NCBI GenBank assembly: GCA_030374735.1
Contig: JASCIV010000143.1
Location: 1 to 39,011, forward strand
Direction of reading: 5' to 3'
Length of the DNA: 39,011 bases
From: Gracilaria caudata
Taxonomy: Eukaryota; Rhodophyta; Florideophyceae; Gracilariales; Gracilariaceae
In this document: piece by piece, positions 1-9,268 of the stretch
How positions within the stretch are numbered: the first letter of the stretch is position 1
Layout of the letters: each line of letters begins with the position of its first letter
The notes under the pieces: model-generated
The model's input: the letters and a program-made list of their open reading frames with translations, nothing else
What the model was told of the DNA's origin: nothing
Database searches by the model: none
Program-made: the position numbers and the translations under genes

Positions 1-355
1 GACAAGAAAAAGGTGATTGCAGTAGAGATTGGGTCTTACTTTTTGTGGTATGAAATTGATGGGACATGTGGGAGACGGATTGCAATCTGATGTACGATTG
101 CAAGGTGGGATTGCCTTCTGATGGATGATTGCTAACGGTCATTGCAATCCCTTGCAAGATTGAAGGGGAAAAATTGCAATCCCTCGCCCATCAGATTGGT
201 TCCGTCCCTGTGCCCATCTCCTGATTCTTTGCTTTCTCGCTTCAAACAGCAGAGTTTTCCATTCGTCGAGCGTCAGTTCATGCTGTGTTGGGGCGCATTA
301 CGACCGCAAACTGAAAGTTATGCTCTCATGCAACGTGGGTTACGTTCGATAAGAA
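1..355. repeat. GATTGC-rich patch, no gene recognised
   Basis: The short core GATTGC recurs at 15-20, 78-83, 96-101, 109-114 and 127-132. ATTGCAATC occurs at 79-87, 141-149 and 173-181, and GATTGCAATC at 78-87 is a perfect 10-bp palindrome. Spacing is irregular (roughly 13-60 bp), so this is a cluster of short sites rather than a tandem repeat. It lies 180-340 bp upstream of the first tentative gene, so it could be a promoter element array or decayed low-complexity sequence. It may continue beyond the left edge of the window. Confidence 0.4.
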
Positions 356-801
356 ATGCATTATACTAAGGCAGACATCATTCCGACACTGATCACTTGC
401 GCAGGTTATTCGCAGAACTGCGATGAAGCGTTATCGTAAGTTGTCCTAAGTTTTTGTCAAACATTCTTCGGTTTTTCCCTCATAACATTAGCATTACCGT
501 GTGCGACGAGATGAACACACGTTGCTCTTCAAGGGTACAAAGCCAAGAGGGTTACTCGGGCCAATATCAAATAATAGTTCGAAGGCCCACTCAAGAGTGG
601 ATCACTGCATTCTCAGGTGTCCAGTTAAAACCACATCAAGAAGGATGTGCCGACCACCTTCTAAACGCTCTGCAGTATGTAGTAATTGAGAGAAAGCACT
701 GCTTGCCTTGGAACAATGCATTACGAGCTGAGATTTTGTCAACGATTCTGAGGCGCGACTTGTACAAGCGAAATTCTGTTTACTTTCAGCGTTTTCCTTA
801 A
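356..801 (+). CDS. Small uncharacterised protein, two exons (model)
   Basis: The function is not recognised. My model is join(356..435, 492..801), giving 129 residues. The ATG at 356 has an in-frame TAA just upstream. The donor GTAAGT begins at 436 and the acceptor CATTAG ends at 491, so the intron is 56 nt with CATAAC as a possible branch site, matching other small introns in this window. Codon phase is kept across the junction, and the frame runs about 100 codons to TAA at 799-801. The product has several cysteines (in TCAGYSQNCDEA and VCDEMNTRC) and a charged C-terminal half containing ILRRDLYKR, with no membrane segment. It converges on RPB12. The reading frame and splice signals are seen directly; that it is a gene is inference. 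Confidence 0.45.
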
Positions 802-992
802 GATGGCGATATCCTTCATACGCAGTCCGGGACGAGTGATTGAAGTGCAGAGCGAATGCATTTCAATACGAAAGAAACAGTATCACACCCGAAGCTACAT
901 TGCTACGAAGGTAGCCAAGTCAACGCCGTAACGCAACAAACACATCCTACACATAACGACCTGACACAAGCGCGATTTACCAAAGTGAACCT

Positions 993-1214
993 TTAGCGGG
1001 CTTCATACTGAACGACTTTCTTGGTGCGCAACTTCCACAGAATGCGGCTTCCGCAGCTGTTACATTTGACCTGCGCTCCAGCCTCAAGTGAGATAGTCAG
1101 TCCGCATCGCTGCTCGACACAAACATGACAGCGAACGAAGGTTAGTTTCTAACAGAATAAGATGTTTGAGCGCGGCACTCGTGCGAAACGCACTCCACAG
1201 AGGTACTCCACCAT
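993..1214 (-). CDS. RPB12: RNA polymerase I/II/III subunit RPB12 (RPABC4), 45 aa, two exons
   Basis: This is the shared zinc-ribbon subunit of all three nuclear RNA polymerases. My model is complement(join(993..1109, 1194..1214)). Exon 1 encodes only seven residues (MVEYLCG). The 84-nt intron has donor GTGCGT and acceptor GAGCAG. The product starts YLCGRCG, continues with VKCNSCGSRILWK and ends TKKVVQYEAR. This gives the C-x2-C ... C-x2-C zinc ribbon, the CG-x-RI signature and the terminal EAR typical of the family (human POLR2K ends FDAR, yeast ends FEAR). The first C-x2-C forms only after splicing, because unspliced sequence places five extra residues there. At 45 residues it is about the minimal family core, lacking the N-terminal extension of the yeast and human proteins. 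Confidence 0.85.
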
Positions 1215-1826
1215 TGCGATGAGCTTCTTTTAGCGGAACTGGTTCACTATGGACGAAGAATACGGAGCAGGCTCAACGAAGCTTTGCGGGTGGGGAAGAC
1301 AGGCGAAGTGGGACGAACAATGGCAGTCGTCGGTGATCGAACGACGGTCCAGGCATGTAAACTTGAGACTTTCACTTCAATTTGTGGGTCGACACTGTGT
1401 CGACGGCACGTAAGATAGCGGTGGGTGCTGTAGACAGTCCAGCGTTTGTAGATATCAACAGTTTCGACAAATTTGTACGAAGGGTAGCGTTCTAATATAA
1501 ATCGTGAATACTTTTGTGCCAAACATAATACGAGCAGGGGTGGCCTTACACAAAGATCGCCTTACAGAAGCCACTGCCTGCAAGCGAAAAGCAATACGAT
1601 TCGTGTGCTGTTGTCCAGAATGGTTCCCTCCTTCCCCTTCATCTTGATTGCGTTCTCGTTCGGAATCAATCCTCCGTTCGTGCATCCGCCCTTCTCCGCT
1701 CCCAACCGCGACCTTTACCTTCTTCGTTCTTTCCCACGCACCACACAGTTCATTCTTGCATCGCATCTGCCTGGACGTATCTTTCGGGCTCTCAACCAAT
1801 CCGCGCACCCGCTCGCTTGCGAAACG
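1215..1826. other. Intergenic, no convincing gene
   Basis: This interval separates the start of RPB12 (minus) from the start of the p24 gene (plus), so it should hold both promoters. Open frames occur on both strands, for example about 90 codons on minus at 1247-1522 and about 54 codons on plus from ATG 1250. They overlap one another, the minus one lacks an ATG, and none shows a recognisable domain. An open frame runs in phase into p24 from about 1605, but the signal peptide begins at 1827. The stretch near 1640-1780 is pyrimidine-rich, as expected close to a start site. Confidence 0.4.
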
Positions 1827-2691
1827 ATGAATCGTCTCACTATCGCGCTGCTTTTGCTTTGTTTCTCAGCAACAGTATGCGCTATTAGTTTTGACTTGCC
1901 TCCCGGGAAGGTGGAATGCTTCTTTGAAGACGTCCATCAGGGTACTACTATAAACGGTGCATATGCGGTAACTCAAGGATCTCATATGGACATCGATGTG
2001 CAAATCTTTAATCCAGAAGGCACGCAGATGTATAATGCAAAGCGAGGCGGTGAAGACAAGTTCATGATTAAGGCTGACAGAGACGGAACGTACAAGTTCT
2101 GTTTCAGCAACAAGGTACGTCACTCTATTTGGCTGTGACACAGTTCCCGCTCATGCGTTTGACATGCGAATCGCAGCTCTGCAGGTCTTAACGGGGAACA
2201 ATTTGTTGATGCGTGCGTGATATCAAATTGTTATCTAACCGTTTACCATCCCGTCTTGCGATACGAAATAACTGCAGATGAGCATGGTATCACATAAAAC
2301 CGTCAAACTGGTTATCACAACAGGCGATCCAATCGATTTCTCCAAGCTCGCAAAGAAGGAGAGCATGGACAACGTTGAGAGATGGATCGTTAGCATTACA
2401 CACACCGTGCGCATGATTGACTTCCATCAACAAGAGTATCGCATGCTACACGAGAGACATTTGAAGAGTAAGTACGCACATCTCAGTACCGTTTCGCGAA
2501 ACAAGTGCTAACCTGTGCAACTCTTTGATGATTGCAAAATTGTGACAGCCGTCACATCTACAAATAGAAGAGTGAAGTGGTGGTCCCTTCTTGAATGTCT
2601 GGCCGTTATGGCTGTATCCGCAATCCAAGTTACGTTCATTAAGAAAATGTTCAACAAGGGCGGCGGACCGGGAGTGAAGCGCATGGTATGA
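1827..2691 (+). CDS. p24 (emp24/gp25L/TMED) family cargo receptor, three exons
   Basis: A type I membrane protein that cycles between ER and Golgi in COPII and COPI vesicles. The model is join(1827..2114, 2278..2467, 2549..2691), 206 residues. Introns are 2115-2277 (GTACGT...CAG) and 2468-2548 (GTAAGT...ACAG). The order is a signal peptide (MNRLTIALLLLCFSATVCA), a GOLD domain with the hallmark GKVECFFEDV and YKFCFSNK, a coiled stretch, the segment WWSLLECLAVMAVSAIQV as transmembrane helix, and a short tail FIKKMFNKGGGPGVKRMV. The exon 1-2 junction restores the usual FSNKMS sequence. The tail has lysines and a hydrophobic-F motif but not a classical C-terminal KKxx. The start was chosen for the signal peptide, although the frame is open farther upstream. 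Confidence 0.9.
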
Positions 2692-2841
2692 TGCTTGTTT
2701 ATAAACCAACTTGCACGCGTAACTTGTATCAAAACTGTTGTTCTCGTACCCTGTACAAGATCCACACTCCATCCGAACGCTTTCTTGGGAGACGCCCAAA
2801 GCAGGCAAACGCCCTTGTCGTTAACTTCCACCGCTTCCGAG

Positions 2842-5115
2842 CTATTTCTTGGCTGGCTTTCTTTTGAACCGATCCATCACACTCATGTCAATATCTGAGA
2901 CCTGTGGACGCTTCTTAGAGCTTACCCTTGATGACTTAGACTTCAGCTCGAGCCTCTTCGCCGCGAGACTTTTTGCTCTGAGATTCTCGGCTGTAGGTAT
3001 AGAATGTTTCTCTTCTTTTGATTGAACTACAGGTTTAAAGAACCTACTAAGTCTCAGTTGCCTTCCCGAAGCCGACGTAGGAGACTTTGAAGGTTTCTGA
3101 CTTGTTCCTCTTCTTCTTAAATGACTTCGATCTGTTACTTTAGAATCTTTTGCCACTTCTCTTCCTGGATGTTCTCCTCCAGTATCTGTTTCAACCAGAG
3201 CAAACAGCTTATATGTGCTGGCATCTGGACTCGGAGGATTTCCAGTATGCAAAGCAGGGCTAGAAGGCGGCGATCGCGGAGGAGTGGATCGACATGATGC
3301 TGGTGGGGTCTTCTGATGTGGTTTGAACTTGTTCCTCACATCCCGCTCTTTAGTCCGAGCAAATTTGCCAAGTGCTCGGTTTACAGCTTCAACTCGGTGA
3401 GAGGATGATCTCGGTCTCTCGGGGCAACTTGCCTCATTTCCGGCATCTGGTAACTCGGTTAGGTCTTGCTGAGGATCGACATCTAGGCTTAGGCTTATAG
3501 ATTGGCTTAGATGCGTCTCGTTGCGGTCATTATTGACTTTCGTGAAGTCTTCCGTTTCCGAACCGCAACCCTGATCTCCTTCAACAACCGCATCTGTGCC
3601 TCCTTGATTATCTCCTTCCTCTGGTTCATCACAATCAGAACCTGAGTCTGTGTTTCCGACTCGAGAACTTGGTCTGAAACTGGACCACACACCAGAAGTA
3701 GAATGACCTGCTCTTGTTTGTGCCCTGAATGCAATGCCGATGCGCCTTGGATTGAAGGAAAAAGAACCCGACGACGACCGTCCCATTTGTGTTTGAACAC
3801 TGACTGACGGAGTTTGGGGTCTGCTCGCCGCCGGTTGAACTTGAAACCCGCGCACACTTCTCTGTGGTGCCAGGGTTAGCCGCTTTCGTTTGGGCGGCGG
3901 ACTTGCGAAGCGTCTTGGCCTTCTCTTTGTCAAGACAGGGCGGGGGACTATGTCTAGAGGTTCATCATACTCTTTTAGAGTACGGGGATGAACATAACCC
4001 TCAGCAACCTTCCTAGCAATTCCTGACTCCCTATGCACTCCAAGAAAGGATAGATCCAAGGATCCATCTTCCAATTCTTCAAGAATTCCGTGTGGTAGTT
4101 TCGACCTTATCAGTGCGCTTACATCACGAAGGTGGATGTGAACTTTCTGATTCATATCATATACTGTTTGATGGCGGAAGACCATACATGCGCGAGCGAA
4201 GTCAGCTGTGAGGGTTTGAGAAGCCCTATATCGGGGTTCACGCCGAATGGCTTGCAGAAGGCGAGGAAGAGTTCTGTAACGTTTGATGAGTGCATGGGCT
4301 TTCTTGATTCCCAAGCCTTGCACACCTTTGAAAAAGTCACAACCAGAACAGACACACATATACATGAACATATCTTCCGTAAAGTTCCCCATTGATATTG
4401 CCTCCAACGAGGATAGGTTCTTGCTTTCAAACATATCTCCCATTCCATCCCTATTCATCTTATAGAAAATCTTAGACGCTCCGTACACAAGCAAATCTGA
4501 GTCCTCAGTAATAACGCTCTCAATGTACCCGGTTTGGATCATCCACGCTAGTTGCGCATCCGCTTCGTATGGAGCGACAACGTACTCAACATTAAGCTTC
4601 CTACACTCCCGTATAATATTTCGAGCCATATCTGAAGTGACATAGCAGGCACGCTGATACCATTCTTCAGCTCGTCTGGAGTCTCCTGCAGCAGCAGCCT
4701 CTTCGGCTTTCCTCAAAGCCTCCTCTCGACGCTCTCGTCTCTCTGTATGCGTACGGGCTTTCATTGGGAGTTCAGCTCCATCGAATACTAGCACTGGTTG
4801 AGCTTTAAAATGGATAAGCATTCGCACCCTATACATGCAGTACTCAACATAGGCATTCGTCTCGACTCCAGTGCATATTTTGGAGGCACATGCGAACGCT
4901 CCCTTGTGCAGCCACGCATACGTGTCGATCCCAACACGGGTGTTTGCGAATGCTTGGACATGTTCTTGTTTACTGTTCCCATAGATTTTAATCGAGTTTA
5001 AGAGTTAGTACAATGTAAGAGGAGGACGTAGATGCATCCGAGAGGATCGGAACGGCGAGGCGATACGAACTTACCATATTGGCTTGATGACCCGCAGGAG
5101 CCCGTTTATTCCCAT
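2842..5115 (-). CDS. EXO1: Exonuclease 1 (XPG/RAD2 family), two exons
   Basis: A 5'-to-3' exonuclease and flap nuclease of mismatch repair and end resection, acting in the nucleus. The model is complement(join(2842..4972, 5075..5115)), 723 residues. Exon 1 encodes MGINGLLRVIKPI. The 102-nt intron has donor GTAAGT, branch TACTAAC and acceptor AACAG. The N domain shows VGIDTYAWLHKG and VFDGAELPMK. The I domain shows APYEADAQLAW, ITEDSDLLVYG and the helix-hairpin-helix region GLGIKKAHALI. Acidic metal ligands are present in each motif. The C-terminal half is low-complexity and basic, and contains a textbook PIP box QLRLSRFF (residues 652-659, at 3037-3060). A lysine-rich tail is a likely nuclear signal. 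Its 3' end converges with p24 at about 150 bp. Confidence 0.93.
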
Positions 5116-5327
5116 CCCAGTCCGCAAGAGCAGTGCCTAACTGAAGAGCCGCTCGAGCGCCTTCTCTTTATATCAGAAGAAGGATGAGGAACGGAACCCG
5201 AAACTAACATTACCCTTATAGCCTTTGGAAGTTGCGAGGTTGCCAAGACGCCTTTGCTGTTGGCCATTCCGACGACAGGGATGAGCACTGTTTCGATTCG
5301 ATTGGTATGCCATCCAATTCAAATGAG

Positions 5328-5336
5328 TTTCGCGCC
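5328..5336. promoter_or_regulatory. E2F-like site in EXO1/uS5m divergent promoter
   Basis: TTTCGCGCC followed by AAAA matches the plant and animal E2F/DP consensus TTTSGCGC. It lies about 210 bp upstream of the EXO1 ATG and about 150 bp upstream of the uS5m ATG, in the only intergenic space (5116-5483) between these divergent genes. EXO1 is an S-phase repair gene in other eukaryotes, so cell-cycle control is plausible. A second GCGC lies about 15 bp downstream in GATGGCGCAG. Nothing else was recognised in the 368-bp gap. Confidence 0.45.
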
Positions 5337-5483
5337 AAAAATGTGGCGATGGCGCAGATCAACTTTTTAGCTTTTTGCCAAAACCGAAAAGAGGAAAAAC
5401 AACGATACGATGATGTATCTAGTCATCATCGACGGGCTCAACCTCCTGATCCACTTTCAATACTATAGCTGCCCCACATCACA

Positions 5484-6686
5484 ATGCTGCGTGCCGTGCT
5501 GCGAGGATCGCTACATTCCAGTACTCGGGGCCTTTACTTGACCCGACTAAAGGGCATCCGAACACTAACCAGCGATGCAGACACGAGCGTCACAGGCCGA
5601 ACCAGTTTGTCAAACTCAGAACCAGAGGAAGCTGGCCGTTCATTAGCCAAACTCTCTCGTATCGCACAAGCACTGCGAAAGTCAATTGAAGATCAGGCCC
5701 GATTTGATTTGCAACATCCAGAACTACTGGTTACTTTGGAACAAGAGGTTGACGAGGCTTACGATATTATACGGCAAGCACTGGATCGAGCCGGGAGACC
5801 CTGCACAATCGAAGAGCTCGGTGATCGCATCAACAAGAACGTGGTTTCCATTCCCATTGAAGCTCTTGGGTATCAAGACTTGATGAGAGCGGATTTGTTG
5901 CGCGACCAAATTGAGAGAACTCTCGTTAGTTTGCAAGAACTACCTCCGCAAGATGCTATGATCGATGGATCAGACAAACCATTTGCGCCCCCGGAGAAGA
6001 ATGCAAAGCAAAAGGCGAAGCAACCAACTGCAATAGAAGACCAGAACGAAAAAGATGAAGATTCTGAAGAGAAAGCAGAAGTTTTGAAAGAGCTACGTCC
6101 TGTATCCCCGGATGAACTTCAAAGACGAAAAGAATACATGGAGGACGCGCTTCAGATGGAAAACGTGCTCTCAGGATATGACACCGCGTTGCTCGAGGTA
6201 GGAAGAGTTCACAAGGTCACAAAAGGTGGTACGACATTCAGCTTGAGAGCACTTGTTGTAATCGGTAATCGCAAAGGAACTGCGGGATATGGTGAAGGGA
6301 AATCAGACACTCAAATGCACGCGATAGAACGCGCCTGTAGAGATGCAAAACGAAATCTTCTGCATATCGACCTTCATGATGAGCGCACCATCGCACACAG
6401 AATACAGGGCAAATTCGTGAAGTCGAGAGTGTCGTTGTGGCCTGCTCCAAAAGGGACTGGTATTTCTGCAAACAACAACTTCTCAGCAGTTTTCCAGTTG
6501 TTTGGACTAAAGGATGTCGGAGCAAAACTGCACGGGCCTCGCTCGCTTACGAACGCGATTAAGGCTTTGTTCAATGCGTTGTCGCAGTTACGAGACGCAG
6601 AGGATGTAATGGAAGCTAGAGGACTTGGTGCCTTGGCCAGGGCCCCGCCTCCCCCTCCTGGCGCTCGTAGGCTGAGAGCATTGTAA
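5484..6686 (+). CDS. MRPS5: Mitochondrial small-subunit ribosomal protein uS5m
   Basis: A component of the mitoribosome 30S-like subunit near the decoding site. A single exon of 400 residues. The N-terminus (MLRAVLRGSLHSSTRGLYL) is Arg/Ser-rich with no acidic residues, like a mitochondrial presequence. A long charged and partly acidic region (about residues 50-220) precedes the S5 domain. The double-stranded RNA-binding-like half includes VGRVHKVTKGGTTFSLRALV and GNRKGTAGYGEGKS. The C-terminal half includes LWPAPKGTGI and the conserved LFGLKDVGAKLHGPRS. A proline-rich tail follows. The N-terminal extension is much longer than in bacterial S5, which is usual for mitochondrial forms. A plastid form would be shorter and closer to cyanobacterial S5. 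Confidence 0.85.
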   Translation: MLRAVLRGSLHSSTRGLYLTRLKGIRTLTSDADTSVTGRTSLSNSEPEEAGRSLAKLSRIAQALRKSIEDQARFDLQHPELLVTLEQEVDEAYDIIRQALDRAGRPCTIEELGDRINKNVVSIPIEALGYQDLMRADLLRDQIERTLVSLQELPPQDAMIDGSDKPFAPPEKNAKQKAKQPTAIEDQNEKDEDSEEKAEVLKELRPVSPDELQRRKEYMEDALQMENVLSGYDTALLEVGRVHKVTKGGTTFSLRALVVIGNRKGTAGYGEGKSDTQMHAIERACRDAKRNLLHIDLHDERTIAHRIQGKFVKSRVSLWPAPKGTGISANNNFSAVFQLFGLKDVGAKLHGPRSLTNAIKALFNALSQLRDAEDVMEARGLGALARAPPPPPGARRLRAL

Positions 6687-6940
6687 ATACAGAATTGTAC
6701 ATGAAATTATGTAGCGGCTGCCTAGTTAAGTTCAGCAGGCATGAATTGTGGACCTGTTCTCCAGGATAACGTTTTGCGCGCCACGGTAAAGGAAACGAAG
6801 CATGTTAACCTGTCAGCGGGTAGGCATACAAGCACCTGTTTACTTGTCGGTGAAAGTGCGCTTCAACATGTCGATCGTATTGCATTAAAGCTCACATAGT
6901 GCGATACAGCCGCTAAAGTTTAAAAAACACGACGCAATAC

Positions 6941-7526
6941 TTAGAATCGCAGAGGAGTGAAGAACCACCTGTTCTTTCCAGCATTGTAACGTTGTTGGAA
7001 CTCCTTCTTGATGACAGCTCTCGAGTTCTTACGAGCCTCGGGTCGGTCAGCATTGGCGCCTGGTGACGAAAACGCAGCAATATCAATGTCACCCTTGACA
7101 GCCTCAATATCGAGCGTGTATCGCGTAGGCATGATGTGGTTGTAGTTGACAACCTTGACGAAAGGAGTTAGGTCGGAGCGGAAGGCCATCTTTCTCTTGG
7201 TCATCCCCTTCTTGACTTTTCTGGGATACTTCTCTACACCAGCCACAATGCAATGTCCATATGAATGCTTGTTTGTTCCATTGTCCTGACTCTGAATGAT
7301 GACCGCCTTCTTTCCAGCGAATCTGCCTTGAAGAAGGATGACGATCTTGCCGGGTTTCAAGCTGTGGATGTTCGAGGGTGGATCGCGGTCAGTTAGCTGC
7401 TCTTTCGATTCAACCTTCGTGGCGTCGATGAGATCAAGTGTGCTGCGTCGCGTTCACGAATTGGGCGTTGCGCCGGTATTCGCGGGTCGTAGTACACAGG
7501 AGTGTGCCAACTTACAATTTTCCCAT
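6941..7526 (-). CDS. RPL27: Cytosolic ribosomal protein eL27, two exons, 11-nt coding exon 1
   Basis: A 60S ribosomal subunit protein. The model is complement(join(6941..7361, 7516..7526)), 143 residues. Exon 1 is only ATGGGAAAATT, followed by donor GTAAGT. The 154-nt intron ends CACAG, and a TTC codon split by the intron gives MGKFLKPGKIV, the canonical eL27 start. Without splicing the long frame would have to start at TTG. The KOW-type core has ILLQGRFAGKKAVII, and the body has VAGVEKYPRKVKKG and YNHIMPTRYTLDI. The C-terminus GKNRWFFTPLRF is diagnostic. The 3' end converges with uS5m, leaving about 250 bp without other features. Confidence 0.95.
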
Positions 7527-7721
7527 AGTTGAAAGGCTGCTGGCGAGATGTCACGCCACTCGTTCCCAGAAAGCGAAGGTTTACCCGAAGAGCAAGCGCG
7601 ATGACGAAAAGCTCTGCTTGATAAGCGGCGTGTATTGCAGTTCGTGTCCCAAGATGCGAAGTCGCGGGCGGGAACGACGACGGCGCCACATCGCATTCGC
7701 AAGGAAGACTGCCAGAGAGAA

Positions 7722-7727
7722 CACGTG
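7722..7727. promoter_or_regulatory. G-box CACGTG upstream of the aminopropyltransferase
   Basis: CACGTG, in the context AACACGTGGTC, lies 31 bp before the ATG at 7758, in the 231-bp divergent promoter shared with eL27. G-boxes bind bZIP and bHLH factors in plants. A single hexamer is weak evidence, and it may even lie in the 5' UTR. Confidence 0.25.
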
Positions 7728-7757
7728 GTCAATGTCAACAGATGACAAACCGGCGAA

Positions 7758-9053
7758 ATGCCTGCAAAAGCTGTCAAATTGACACGCTTACATGCGGCAC
7801 CTGTGCAAGCTCAAATCTCCCCAGACCAGCTCGAGCTGAACCTTCTTTCGTTCGCATTTGCTTCGCCCTCTTGTGACAGGTCTGCGCTCGCTCGCAAGCT
7901 TCTTGACGGCTTTTACGCAGCCTGTTCTATGCTCCCGCCAGCGTTCATCGTTATAGCTCCGTTACCAAATCCACTTCTCAGTCGAAAGCACCCAACGACC
8001 TTTGTCCCGGATCCGCCCAAGCTCTATTCTCGCTTCCCGCCAAAGCAACCCATATTTGTCTTCCAAATGGGACTCCAAAAGCCCCCACCATCCGAGCCAA
8101 ATCAAGCACCGCAAGAATCAGCGCCGAAAATGTGGGTAGTCGAACAGATTACCACACATGACGCCTATCACCACGGTATAAACCAACTCTTACTCTCAAA
8201 GAACACCAAGTTTCAAGCCATGACCATTGCGGACATCGGAGCGTACGGCCGCGCGCTTTTCCTTGATGGTCAGATTCAAACAACAGAAGGGGATGAACCA
8301 TTCTATCACGAACCTCTTGTCCATTTGCCGTGTCTCGTGCATTCCAATCCCGAGAACGTTCTCATCTTGGGCGGTGCTGATGGCGGTGCTGCGAGAGAAG
8401 CTCTTAGATGGCATTCTGTGAAGTCTGTCATCGTCGTTGATATTGACGGAGAGGCGGTTGATGCATGTCGCAAATATCTTCCGAACATAGCTCAGGGTTC
8501 TCTGGATGATCCAAGATGCAAGCTTATCGTCGGCGATGCTTTGTGCTTTATAGACAATAACAAAATCCCATTTGATATCATTATATGCGATTTGACAGAT
8601 CCTGTGGAAGATGGACCAAGTCTAAGGTTGTTTACAAGAGAATTCTTCTTGGATCTTAAGCGAAGTCTGAAGCCCATGGGAGTCATCTCAATAATGGGCG
8701 GTCCCACATCGTTGAGGGAGAGCAAAATACTATTCCCACGAACGTGTGCCACTCTCTCATCCGTATTCAAGTCCATACGTCCGTCTCAAGTGTTCGTACC
8801 GACCTACGGCTCACCGCTTGGTATAATTATTGCCACAGATAAAACACAACCACTACCAGACGCTAGCGAACTGGATTTGAAGATAGCCGAAAGTATAGAG
8901 GGAGAAATGCATGTTCTAGACGGTCCTTCCGTACATGGTCACTTTGCTATACCTCGATGTCTGAGGAAAGCGGTAATGGAGGAAACAGAAATTCTTACCA
9001 TTGATAACCAAGTTCCTGCGTTTGGGAAAGGCATTTTGAGCAACAAAGGATGA
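7758..9053 (+). CDS. Aminopropyltransferase, thermospermine synthase (ACL5)-like
   Basis: Predicted to transfer an aminopropyl group from decarboxylated SAM to a polyamine. A single exon, 431 residues from the first ATG. The first 120 or so residues are Pro/Ser-rich with few acidic residues and may be a targeting leader. The family core starts near WVVEQITTHDAYHHG. Next comes the N-terminal beta domain with LFLDGQIQTTEGDEPFYHE, then a Rossmann core with VLILGGADGGAAREALRW, VVDIDGEAVDACRKYLP and the catalytic-aspartate region DLTDPVEDGP. The DLxDPVExGP signature is typical of ACL5/thermospermine synthases rather than spermidine synthase (DSSDP). The glycine loop reads GGAD where GGGE or GGGD is usual. 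It diverges from eL27. ACL5-type enzymes are common in algae and plants, and substrate choice cannot be settled from sequence. Confidence 0.82.
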   Translation: MPAKAVKLTRLHAAPVQAQISPDQLELNLLSFAFASPSCDRSALARKLLDGFYAACSMLPPAFIVIAPLPNPLLSRKHPTTFVPDPPKLYSRFPPKQPIFVFQMGLQKPPPSEPNQAPQESAPKMWVVEQITTHDAYHHGINQLLLSKNTKFQAMTIADIGAYGRALFLDGQIQTTEGDEPFYHEPLVHLPCLVHSNPENVLILGGADGGAAREALRWHSVKSVIVVDIDGEAVDACRKYLPNIAQGSLDDPRCKLIVGDALCFIDNNKIPFDIIICDLTDPVEDGPSLRLFTREFFLDLKRSLKPMGVISIMGGPTSLRESKILFPRTCATLSSVFKSIRPSQVFVPTYGSPLGIIIATDKTQPLPDASELDLKIAESIEGEMHVLDGPSVHGHFAIPRCLRKAVMEETEILTIDNQVPAFGKGILSNKG

Positions 9054-9268
9054 TCACTTTAGGACGCGGCCTCCAAGTTGGTCTTTCTCGTATACCAACA
9101 CATCAACGGGATATCTCGCTTAATCTTTTGCACAGAATTTGAACTGCATGTCACGTTTTCACCCTCAACACGATAAACACATACAGTACCCTTGTAGAAT
9201 TCGAATGACTTCGAGAGCAAAAACATCACTACGATCCTGAGCATTGAATAGGCGGATAGAGCGGTGCG

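Noticed and set aside
142..369. 75-codon plus-strand ORF
   Set aside because: It begins at TTG, overlaps the start of a better spliced model in another frame, and its sequence is low-information.
1455..1808. 117-codon minus-strand ORF
   Set aside because: It is largely antisense to the p24 promoter/upstream region, with repetitive charged composition and no domain.
9059..9244. 61-codon minus ORF with a true ATG
   Set aside because: It is protein-like but would start 24 bp from the opposite-strand spliced gene and end 5 bp from the aminopropyltransferase. No homology or splice evidence supports it.
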